DNA of 64,000 bases, from the NCBI GenBank assembly GCA_003255065.1, contig QAOA01007183.1:292761-356760 (forward strand), read 5' to 3'. The notes beneath the pieces were generated by a model. That model did not search any database. It was given only the letters and a program-made list of their open reading frames with translations, and was not told the DNA's origin. Numbering within the stretch: the stretch's first letter is position 1; the number at the start of each line of letters is the position of its first letter. The stretch is from Cercis canadensis. Lineage: Eukaryota > Streptophyta > Magnoliopsida > Fabales > Fabaceae. Shown here piece after piece: positions 49,401 to 60,411 of this stretch. A program made the position numbers and the translations under genes.

Positions 49401-50160
49401 GGACTGTTTAGTTGCGCCTCACGCAACTCATTTTGTTAACCGGTTTTCTTGCACGTCACTCTATCTCCCCCAAGAATTGCTCTCCCCTGAGCGTCATTCT
49501 TTTCTTCCCCGAGGATTGCTTTCTTGCACGTCACGCCACTCGCTTTTAGATTGGTTTCTTGCGCGTCACTCCATCTCCCCCGAGGAGTTCGTTCTTGTAT
49601 GACACACTCTCTGTTCACTGGTGAATTGCTTTCTTACGAGTCAATCTTTCCCCCCGGAGGACTGCTTTCTTGCGCGTCAGGCCACTTGCTTGTGGATTGG
49701 TTTCTTGCGGGTCACTCCATCTAGCCCAAGGACACTCCGCGTGCCGGCTTCTTGCATGTCACTCCATCTCCCCCAGGAATTGCTTTCTTGTGCGACATTG
49801 ACAAACTAGTTTCTTGTGCGTGACGTGTCGCTCGAGGACTGCTCCTTGGACCTCACGCAACTCGTTTTGTTAACCGGTTTTCTTGCGCGTCACTCTATCT
49901 CCCCCGAGAATTGGTCTCCCCTGAGCGTCATTCTTTTCTTCCCTGAGGATTGCTTTCTTGCGCATCACGCCACTCGCTTTTAGATTAGTTTCTTGCGCGT
50001 CACTCCACCTCCCCCAAGGAGTTCGTTCTTGTATGACGCACTCTCTGTTCATTGGTGGATTGCCTTCTTACTTGCGCGTCACTCCATCTCCCGTAAGGAC
50101 TGCTGCTATCGTCTGTGTCACTCTATTCACTTGTATAATGGTTTCTTGCGGGTGACTCCA
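46450..50160 (+). repeat. Tandem segmental duplication of about 2.34-2.41 kb
   Basis: 46507-46840 matches 48919-49250 at an offset of 2412, and 47042-47800 matches 49381-50140 at an offset of 2339. The two share rare variants such as ggactgtttacttgcgcc (49381 copy has gtttagttg), gtttcttgcacgtcactc after gttaaccggtt, and gacattgacaaactag. The first copy contains the N at 47815, followed by a further partial duplication of 228 bp. Confidence 0.8.
47815..47815. other. Single-N join followed by a 228-bp duplication
   Basis: The sequence from gtcattc at 47588 starts again at 47816, directly after the N, with several base differences (ccctgagg/ccccgagg, ggagttcg context). The differences argue for two real copies, but the join itself is unverified. 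Confidence 0.65.
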
Positions 50161-51634
50161 TCTCCCCTGAGAATTGCTTTCTTGTCACGTCAATCCATCG
50201 CCCCCGAAAATTGCTTTCTTGCACGCCAATCCATATCCCCCGAGAACTAGTTTCTTGTGCGTTGCTCCAATATCTGGTGGTGGGCTTTTTTACGCAGTAC
50301 TCCATCTTCCCCGAAGACTGCTCCCGTGCTCGTCACTCCTTCACCCCGTGAGATTGCTTTTCATCTTCGTCACTCTTCTCACCGGTGTATTCCTTTCTTG
50401 CAAGTCGACTACTCCGTCTCTCCCGATGACTGCTTTCTTACGTGTCACACAATGTCTTTCTGAGCACTGCTTTCTGGCTCATCACTCCATCTTGCTGGTT
50501 GGTTGCTTTCTTGCGCTTCACTCCATCTCCACCCTGACAACTACTTCCTTTCGCATCACTTCACTCCGCGTGCCGGTTTCTTGCGCGTCACTCAATCTCT
50601 CTCGAGGAGTTCGTTCTTGTACATACTCTTTGTTCACTGGGGGATTGCTTTCTTGCTTGCGCGTCACTCCATCTCCCCCAAGTACTGCTGCTGTCGTCTG
50701 TGTCACTCTACTCGCTTGCAGAATGGTTTCTTGCACGTGACTCCATCTCCCCTGAGAATTGATTTCTTGCCGCGTGAATCCATCGCCCCCGAGAATTGCT
50801 TTCTTGCACGCCAATCCATCTCCCCCGAGGACTACTTTCTAGTGCGTCGCTCCAATAACTGGCTTTTCATTTGCGTCACTCTCCTCTCCGGTGGATTCCT
50901 TTCTTGCAAGTCAAGTAATCTGTCTCTCCCGAGGACTGCTTTCTTGCGTGTCACACAATCTCCTCTTAGCACTGCTTTCTGCCTCATCACTCCATCTTGC
51001 TGGTTGGTTGCTTTCTTGCGCTTCACTCCATCTCCCCCCCCCCATGACAACTACTTCCTTTCGCATCACACTCGCTGGTGAATTGCTTTCTTGCGAGTCA
51101 ATCTTGCGGGTCACTCCATCTTGCCCAAGGACAACTTTCTCGTATATGACACTCCGCGTGCTGGTTTCTTGCACGTCACTCCATCTCCCCCAGGAATTGC
51201 TTTCTTGAGCGACAATGATGGACTAGTTTCTTGTGCGTGACATGTCGCTCGTGAACTGCTTCCTTGCACCTCACGCAGCTGGTTATTTAACCGGTTTTCT
51301 TGTGCGTCACTCTATCTCTCTCGGGAATTGCTCTCCCCTGAGTGTCATTCTTTTCTACCCCGAGGATTGCTTTCTTGCGGTCACTCCACTCGCATTTAGA
51401 TTGCTTTCTTGCCACGTCAATCCATCGCGCCAGAGAATTGCTTTCTTGCATGCCAATCCATCTCGTTCGATGACTACTTTCTAATGCGTCGCTCCAATAA
51501 CTGGCTTTTCATCTGCACCACTCTCCTCACCGGTGGATTTCTTTCTTGCGTGTCACACAATCTCTTCCTAGCACTGCTTTCTTGCATGTCATGCCACTCG
51601 CTCTTGGATTTGTTTCTTGCATGTCACTCCATCT

Positions 51635-51756
51635 GATGCGAATCAGCTTGCTACATGCCCTAACCCTAGGAGCGTTCATGATCCCTTACTTGGAGTTGGA
51701 GGCCCGATGACTAGAAGCAGAGCTAAGCGAGTGAGAGAGGCATTGTTGAGCCTAGT
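51635..51756 (+). pseudogene. Truncated polyprotein C-terminal tail inside LTR-B3
   Basis: From the second LTR base the frame reads DANQLATCPNPRSVHDPLLG, then VGGPMTRSRAKRVREALLSL, as in LTR-B1, and is cut by the N at 51757. What follows does not continue the LTR-B tail. Confidence 0.6.
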
Positions 51757-51757
51757 N
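51757..51757. other. Single-N join inside LTR-B3
   Basis: The N separates sequence attached to array A from sequence attached to array B, with a non-matching 175-bp stretch on the right. It is the weakest link in the layout of the window. Confidence 0.75.
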
Positions 51758-52123
51758 AATTTCTGTCAAGTACTTAAACCAAACAAAACCCCCTCTGTTT
51801 ACAAGCTTTTTAATATGATTCACTAAATAGAACAATCCTTAGGTTCGACTTAGGGCTACCCCTTGCTGCAAAAAGCTAGGTAACCGACCTTAAACATTAA
51901 TTAATTTGAGGAGCCTCGGCAGCTCATCACCAGCCAAAAATAATGTTTAAATTAATTTGTTTTATTTTGGGCCTTTATGGTTATGGGCCAAAATGTTTAA
52001 TTATTTTTAAATTCGTTTTTTAATATTTTGGGCTTTTATGTCTATGGGCCAAACTGGGTATTAGGGTTTTATTAACTTTCTTAGAGGATCCATCATAGCT
52101 TGTAGCCTCCTAGCCGAATTGCC

Positions 52124-52130
52124 TATATAA
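52124..52130 (+). promoter_or_regulatory. TATA box of LTR-B3
   Basis: tatataa in gaattgcctatataaggaat is identical in context to LTR-B1 (16974-16980). It would direct transcription rightward into array B if active, which is not shown. Confidence 0.5.
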
Positions 52131-52343
52131 GGAATTCGTGTATGCCTTTGCAAAACAGTTTTGGAGATTAATAGTATTCAGTTTCTGAATTATTGAGTTT
52201 CTCTAGATCGAGAGCTTTCCTGTTGTTCTTGGGCAAAGAACTTGAACTTGAACTTACCAAGGATCCTTCATTGCTAAGGGTTCATCCCACAGTTTGGTAT
52301 CCAGACACTCCGTTTCGATCCTTCGGGTACGCGAACGCATCAC

Positions 52344-53870
52344 AATGACCCACTAGGAAATAGTTCCTTCCCAAATATAGTGAAACCCAAGAAAAATATC
52401 ATAGTCAAGTATAAGGATGAAACGAAACAGGGTCCCAAGCCAGATACAATGACCTACTAGGAAACTGTTACTTTTCAGATACGTTGAACCACATCAAAAC
52501 TGTCCGACTCAGATGTAAGGACGAACCAAAACAGGATCCCGAGCCAGATACATTGACTCACCAGGAAACAGTCCCGTTCCAAATACAATAAACCACAAAA
52601 AAAATATTCGAGTGAGATACAGAAACGAACCGAAACAAATACAATGAGCCACCATAAAATAGTGCCTTCCTTGATACATTGGAACCCAAGAAAAATATCC
52701 TGGACAAATACATGGACGAACCAAAACAGGATCCCGGGCAAGATACAATGACCCAACAGGAAAAGTCCCTTCCTAGATACAGTGAAACCCAAGAAAAATA
52801 TCATAGTCAGATACAGGGATGAACCGAAACAGGGTCTCAGGCCAGATACAATGACCCACTAGGAAACAGTCCCTTTCCAGATACAGTGAACCATATCAAA
52901 ACTATTCGAGTCAAATACAGTGACGAACCGAAATAGGGTCCTGGGCTAAATACAATGACCCACTAGGAAACAGTTCCTTCCTAAATATAGTGAAACCCAA
53001 GAAAAATATCATAGTCAAGTACAGGGATGAAACGAAACAAGGTCCCAACAAAGATACAATGACCTACTAGGAAATAGTTACTTTTCAGATACGTTGAACC
53101 ACATCAAAACTGTCCGAGTCAGATATAAGGACGAACCAAAACAGGATCCCGAGCCAGATACATTGACTCACCAGGAAACAGTCCCGTTCCAAATACAGTA
53201 AACCACAAAAAAAATATTCGAGTCAGATACAGAAACGAACCGAAACAAATACAATGAGCCACCATAAAATAGTGCCTTCCTTGATACATTGGAACCCAAG
53301 AAAAATATCCTGGACAAATACATGGACGACCCAAAACAGAATCCCGGGCAAGATACAATGACCCAACAGGAAAAGTCCCTTCCTAGATACAGTGAAACCC
53401 AAGAAAAATATCATAGTCAGATACAGGGATGAACCGAAACAGGGTCTCAGGCCAGATACAATGACCCACTAGGAAACAGTCCCTTTCCAGATACAGTGAA
53501 CCATATCAAAACTATTCGAGTCAAATACAGTGACGAACCGAAATAGGGTCCTGGGCTAAATACAATGACCCACTAGGAAACAGTTCCTTCCTAAATATAG
53601 TGAAACCCAAGAAAAATATCATAGTCAAGTACAGGGATGAAACGAAACAAGGTCCCAACAAAGATACAATGACCTACTAGGAAATAGTTACTTTTCAGAT
53701 ACGTTGAACCACATCAAAACTGTCCGAGTCAGATATAAGGACGAACCAAAACAGGATCCCGAGCCAGATACATTGACTCACCAGGAAACAGTCCCGTTCC
53801 AAATACAGTAAACCACAAAAAAAATATTCGAGTCAGATACAGAAACGAACCGAAACAAATACAATGAGCC
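52344..53870 (+). repeat. 610-bp six-monomer unit, two and a half tandem copies
   Basis: Copies start at 52344, 52954 and 53564, exactly 610 bp apart. The second copy and the first 300 bp of the third are identical by eye until 53873, where ccataaaa becomes ccagaaaa. The first copy differs by a few bases. Each unit has one short 91-bp monomer in a fixed place. Monomers inside the unit are much more different from each other than the units are, which is the definition of a higher-order repeat. Confidence 0.88.
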
Positions 53871-53899
53871 ACCAGAAAATAGTGCCTTCCTAGATACAT

Positions 53900-54900
53900 T
53901 GGAACACAACAAAAATATCCAAGACATATACAGGGCCGAACTGAAACAGGGTCCCAGGCCATACACAATGACCAACCAGGAAAAGTCTCTTCCCAAATAC
54001 AGTGAAACCCAAGAAAAATATCATAGTTAGATTCAGGGATGAACCGAAACAGGGTCTCAAGTCAGATACAATGACCCACCAGGAAATAGTCCCTTCCTAG
54101 ATACAGTGAAACCCAAGAAAAATATCATAGTCAGATACAGGGACTAACCGAAACAGGGTCATTGGCCAGATACAATGACCCACAAGGAAACAGTTCCATT
54201 CCAGATACAGTGAACCACATCAAAACTATCTGAGTCAGATAGAAGGATGAACCGAAACAGATACAATGACCCACCAGAAAATAGTGCCTTCCCAGATATA
54301 GTGGAACCTATGAAAAATATCTGAGTCAAAAACAAGTACCAACCAAAACTGGGTCCCCGGCAAGATACAATGACCCACCAGGAAACAGTCATGTCCCAGA
54401 TACAGTGAATCATAAGAAAAATATCCAAGTCAGATACACAGCCGAACCGAAACAGGGTCCTTAGGCATATACAATGACCTACTAGGAAACAATCCCTTCG
54501 CAGATACAGTGAAACCCAAGAAAAATATCATAGTTAGATATAGGGACGAAACGAAACAGGAGCCCAGGCCAGATACAATGACCCACTAGTAAACATTCCC
54601 TTTCCAGATAGAGTGAACCACAACAAAACTATCCGAGTCAGATATAGCGACAATCCGAAACAGGTTCTTGGGCCAGATACATTGACTCACCAGGAAACAT
54701 TCCCGTCCCAAATACAGTTAACCACAAAAAAAATATCCAAGTCAGATATAAAGAGACGAACCGAAATAGATACAATGACCCACCAGAAAATAGTGCCTTC
54801 CCAGATACAGTGGAACCCAAGAAAAATATCTAAACCAGAAACAGGGACGAACCAAAAAGTGTCCCAGACTAGATACAATGACCCACCAGGAAACAATCAC
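53900..54900 (+). repeat. Duplicate of 63046-64000 within array B
   Basis: The succession of monomers, including the rare gccatacacaatgaccaacc and aggaaaagtctcttccc words at 53960-53995, recurs at 63106-63141, offset 9146. The match appears to continue past the window end. It shows that array B also carries long-range duplication. Confidence 0.75.
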
Positions 54901-57900
54901 TTCCCTGATACAGTGAAAACCAAGAAAAATATCATAGTCAGATACAGGGACGAAACGAAACAAGGTCCCATGCCAGATACAATGACCCACTAGGAAACAG
55001 TTCCTTTCCAAATACAGTAAACCACATCAAAATTATCCGACTCAGATACAGGGAGGAATTGAAACAGCGTCCTAGGCCAAATATAGTAACTCACCAGAAA
55101 ATAGTCCCATCCCAAATACACTGAACCACAAAAAAAATATCCGAGTCAGATACAGGGACGAAGCGAAAGAGATACAATAACCCACCAGAAAATAGTGCCT
55201 TCCCAGATACAGTGGAACCCAAGAAAAATATCCGAGTCAGATACAAGGACGAACTGAAACAGGGTCCCGGGCTAGATACAATGACCCACCAATAAACAGT
55301 CCCTTCTCAGATATAATGAAACCCAAGAAAAATATCATAGCCAGATACAGGGACGAACTGAAACAGGGACCTAGGCCAGATACAATGACCTACTAGGAAA
55401 CAATTCCTTTCCAGATACAGTGAACCACATCAAAACTATCTGAGTTAGATACAGGGATGAAACGAAACAGGGACCCATGCCAGATACAATGACACACTAG
55501 GAAACAGTTGCTTTCCAAATACAGTAAATCACATCAAAATTATCCGACTCAAATACAGGGACGAACCGAAACAGGGTCCCGGGCCAAATACAGTGACTCA
55601 CCAAGAAACTGTCTCGTCCCAAATACACTGAACCAAAAAAAAAATATCCGAGTCAGATACAGGGATGAACCAAAACAGATTCAATGACCCACCAGAAAAC
55701 AGTTCCTTCCCAGATACAGTGAAATCTAAGAAGAATATCATATTCAGATACAGGGACAAAACAAAAAAAGATCCCAAGCCAGATACAATGACCCTCTAGG
55801 AAACAGTGCCTTTCCATATACAGCGAACCACAACAAAACTATCCGAGTCAGATACAATGACGAGTTGAAACAGGTTCCCGGGCCATATACATTGATTCAC
55901 CAAGAAACAATCCTGTTCCAAATACAATAAACCACAAAAAAAATATTCAAGTCAGATACAGAACCGAACCGAAACAAATACAATGAGCCACCAGAAATCA
56001 ATGCCTTCCTAGATATATTGGAACCCAAGAAAAATATCCGAGACAAATAAAGGGACGAACCAAAACAGGATCCCGGGCAAGATACAATGACCCACCAGTA
56101 AAAAGTCCCTTCCCAGATACATTGAGACGTAAGAAAAATATCATAGTCAGATACAGGGACGAACCGAAACAAGGTCCCGGGCAAGATACAACGACCCAAC
56201 AGGAAAAGTCCCTTCCCAGATACAGTGAAACCCAAGAAAAATATCATATTCAGATACAGGGACGAACCGAAATAGGGTCCCAGGCCAGATACAATGATCT
56301 ACTAGGAAACAGTTCCATTTCAGTTACAAGGAACCACATCAAAACTATCCGAGTCAAATACATGGACGAACTGAAACAGATACAATGACCCACCAGAAAA
56401 CAGTGGCTTCCCAGATATAGTGGAACCCCTGAAAAATATCTGAGTCAGAAACAAGGACGGAACAAAACTGGGTCTCGGGCAAGATACAATGACCTACCAG
56501 GAAACAGTCATGTCCCAGATATACTAAATCATAAGAAAAATATCCGAGTCAGATACACGGCCGAACCGAAACAAGGTCCTTAGCCATATACAATGACCCA
56601 CTAGGAAACAATCCCTTCTCAGATACAGTGAAACCCAAGAAAAATATCACAGTTAGATACAGGGACGAAACGAAACAGGACCCCAGGCCAGATACGATGA
56701 CCCACTAGGAAACAGTCCCTTCCCAGATAGAGTGAACCACAACAAAACTATCCGAGTCAGATATAGCGACGCTCAGAAACAGGTTCTTGGGCCAGACACA
56801 TTGACTCACCAGGAAACATTCCCGTTCCAAATACAGTGAACCACAAAAAAAAATCCGAGTCAGATAAAGAGACGAACCGATATAGATATAATGACCCATC
56901 GGAAAATAGTGTCTTCCCAGATATAGTGGAACCCAAGAAAAATATCTGAAACAGATACAGGGACGAACCAAAAAAGTGTCCCAGGCTAGATACAATGACC
57001 CACCAGGAAACAATCACTTCCCAGATACAATGAAATCCAAGAAAAATATCATAGTCAGATACAGGGATGAAACGAAACAGGGACCCATGCCAGATACAAT
57101 GACCCACTAGGAAACAGTTCCTTTCCAAATACAGGAAACCACATCAAAATTATCCGACTCAGATACAGGGACGAACTGAAATAGGGTCCCGGGCCAAATA
57201 CAGTGACTCACCAGGAAACAGTCCCGTCCCAAATACACTGAACCACAAAAAAAAAATATCTGAGTCAGAAAAAGGGATAAAGCGTAACAGATACAATGAC
57301 CTACCAGAAAATAGTGCCTTCCAAGATACAGTGGAACCCAAGAAAAATAACCGAATCAGATACATGGACGAACTGAAACAGGGTCCCGGGCTAGATACAA
57401 TGACCTACCAATAAACAGTCCCTTCCCAGATATAGTGAAACCCAAGAAAAATATCATAGCCAGATACAGCGACGAACAGAAACAGGGATCTAGGCCAAAT
57501 ACAATGACCTACTAGGAAACAATTCCTTTCCAGATACAGTGAACCACATCAAAACTATCCGAGTTAGATACAGGGACGAAACGAAACAGGGACCTATGCC
57601 AGATACAATGACCCACTAAGAAACAGTTGCTTTCCAAATACAGTAAACCACATTAAAATTATATGACTTTGATACAGGGACAAACCGAAACAGGGTCCCG
57701 GGCCAAATACAGTGACTCACCAGGAAACTGTCCCGTCCCAAATAAATTGAACCACAAAAAAAATATCCGAGTCAGATACAGGGATGAACCGAAATAGGTT
57801 TACTGACCCACCAGAAAATAGTGCCTTCCCAGATACAGTGGAACCCAAGAAAAATATCCGAGTCAGATACAGAGATAAACCAAAACAGGGTCCCGAGCAA

Positions 57901-59850
57901 GATACAATGACCCACAAGGAAACAGTCTTTCCCAGATATAGTGAATCACAAGAAAAATATCTAAGTCAAATACAGGTCCGAACCGAAACAGGGTCTCGGG
58001 CTAGATACAATAACCTACCAGTAAACAGTCCCTACCTAGATACAGTGAAACTCAAGAAAAATATCATAGTCAGAGATAGGGACGAACCGAAATAGGGTCC
58101 CAGGCCAGATACAATGACCCACTAGGAAACAGTTCCTTTCCATATATAGTGAACCACATCAAAACAATCCGAGTCAGATACAGGGACGAACCGAAATAGA
58201 TTCCCGGGCCAAATACAAAGACCCACTAGGAAACAATTCCTTCCCAGATATAGTGAAACCTAAGAAAAATATGATAGTCAAATACAGGGACGAAACGAAA
58301 CAGGGTCCCAAGCCAAATACAATGACCTACTAGGAAATAGTTACTTTCCAGATACGATGAACCACATCAAAACTGTTCAAGTCAAATATAAGGACGAACC
58401 GAAACAGGGTCTCGAGCCAGATACATTGACTCACCAGGAAACAGTCCCGTCCTAAATACAGTGAACCACAAAAAAAATATCCGAGTGAGATACAGGGACA
58501 AACCAAATCAGGGTCCCGGGCAAGATACAATGACCCACAAGCAAACAGTCCTTTCCCAGATACAGTGAATCAAACGAAAAATATCCGAGTCAAATACAGG
58601 GCCGAACCGAAACAGGGTCTTGGGCCAGATACAATAACCCACCAGGAAATAGTGCCTTTCCAGATAGAGTGAAACCGAACAAAAATATCATAGTTGGATA
58701 CAGGGACGAAACCAAAACAGGATACCAGGCCAGATACAATGATCCATTAGGAAACAGTTCCATTCTAGTTGGATACACATCAAAATGATCCGACTCAGAT
58801 ACAGGGACGAATAGAAACAGCGTCCTAGGCCAAATATAGTGACTCACCAGGAAACAGTCCCGTCCCAAATACACTTAACCACAAAAAAAATATCCGAGTC
58901 AGATACAGGGACAAAGCAAAACAGATACAATGACAAAGCAGAAAATAGTTCCTTCCAAGATACAGTTGAACCCAAGAAAAATATCTGAGTCAGATACAAG
59001 AACGAACTGAAATAGGGTCCCGGGCTAGATACAATGACCGACCAATAAACAGTCCCTTCCCAGATATAGTGAAACCCAAGAAAAATATCATAGCCAGATA
59101 CAGGGACGAACCGAAACAGGGACCTAGGGCAGATACAATGACCCACTAGGAAACAATTCCTTTCCAGATACAGTGAACCACATCAAAACTATCCGAGTTA
59201 GATACAGGGACGAAACGAAACAGTGACCCATGCCAAATACAATGACACACTAGGAAATAGTTGCTTTACAAATACAGTAAACCACATCAAAATTATCCGA
59301 CTCAGATACAGGGACGAACCGAAACAGGGTCCCGGGCCAAATACAGTGACTCACCAGGAAACTGTCTCGTCCCAAATACACTGCACCACAAAAAAAATAT
59401 CCGAGTCAGATACAAGGATGAACCGAAACAGATTAAATGACCCTCCAGAAAATAGTGTCTTCCCAGATACAATGGACCCCAAGAAAAATATCCGAGTCAG
59501 ATACAGAGATAAACCAAAACAAGGTCCCGGGCAAGATACAATGACCCACAAGAAAACAGTCTTTCCCAGATACAGTGAATCACAAGAAAAATATCTTAGT
59601 CAAATACAGGGCGGAACCGAAACAGGGTCTCGGGCCAGATACAATGACCCACCAGTAAACAGTCCCTACCCAAATACAGTGAAACCCAAGAAAAATATCA
59701 TAGTCAGATACAGGGACGAACCAAAATAGGGTCCTAGGCCAGATACAATGACCCATTAGGAAACAATTCCTTTCCAGATACAGTGAACCATATCAAAATT
59801 ATTCGAGTCAAATACAGTAACGAACCGAAATAGGGTCCCGGGCTAAATAC

Positions 59851-60411
59851 AATGACCCACTAGGAAACAGTTCCTTCCCAAATATAGTGAAACCCAAGAA
59901 AAATATCATAGTCAAGTACAGGGATGAAACGAAACAGGGTCCCAAGCCAGATACAATGACCTACTAGGAAACAGTTACTTTTCAGATACGTTAAACCACA
60001 TCAAAACTGTCCGAGTCAGATATAAGGACGAACCAAAACAGGATCCCGAGCCAGATACATTGACTCACCAGGAAACAGTCCCGTTCCAAATACAGTAAAC
60101 CACAAAAAAAAATATTCGAGTCAGATACAGAAACGAACCGAAACAAATACAATGAGCCACCAGAAAATAGTGCCTTCCTAGATACATTGGAACCCAAGAA
60201 AAATATCCTGGACAAATACATGGACGAACCAAAACAGGATCCCGGGCAAGATACAATGACCCAACAGGAAATGTCCCTTCCTAGATACAGTGAAACCCAA
60301 GAAAAATATCATAGTCAGATACAGGGATGAACCGAAACAGGGTCTCAGGCCAGATACAATGACCCACTAAGAAACAGTCCCTTTCCAGATACAGTGAACC
60401 ATATGAAAACT
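59851..60411 (+). repeat. Displaced copy of the 610-bp unit in array B
   Basis: Five successive monomers (59851 to 60358, 507 bp) follow the same order as the 52344 unit, including the 91-bp form. Then at about 60412 the sequence jumps from gtgaaccatat into gaaaactgtccgagtcagat, skipping to another monomer type. The variant cccaagccagatac groups it with the first copy (52344). Confidence 0.75.

Larger units (their letters stand above)
42909..51633 (+). repeat. Satellite array A, segment 6 (plus orientation)
   Basis: Plus-oriented subunits run from LTR-A4 to LTR-B3. 588-bp-type units open the segment (43138 and 43720, spacing 582). From about 45500 the gttaaccggtt block dominates (near 47097, 47531, 49436 and 49870; variants ttaattggtt at 45601, ttaactggtt near 46115 and atttaaccggtt near 51285). 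Single Ns are at 45459 and 47815. The last 300 bp have unusual subunit order (tgcatgccaatccatctcgt near 51448). Confidence 0.93.
51634..52342 (+). mobile_element. LTR-B3, mosaic copy at the junction of arrays A and B
   Basis: The first 123 bp (51634-51756) match LTR-B1 with few changes. A single N at 51757 follows. Then come 175 bp with no match to LTR-B1 (aatttctgtcaagtacttaa ...), and from 51933 the sequence follows LTR-B1 again to the CGCATCA end at 52342. One 23-bp segment present in LTR-B1 (about 17133-17155) is absent here. Flanks are ccatc and caatg, so there is no target duplication. The left flank is array A and the right flank array B. The element is either a recombinant of two insertions or an assembly misjoin. 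Confidence 0.85.

Noticed and set aside
1..51633. CRISPR array, because of a 36-bp repeating unit
   Set aside because: There are no unique spacers between conserved repeats; the subunits are contiguous, diverged versions of one another, and the context is eukaryotic retrotransposon and satellite DNA.
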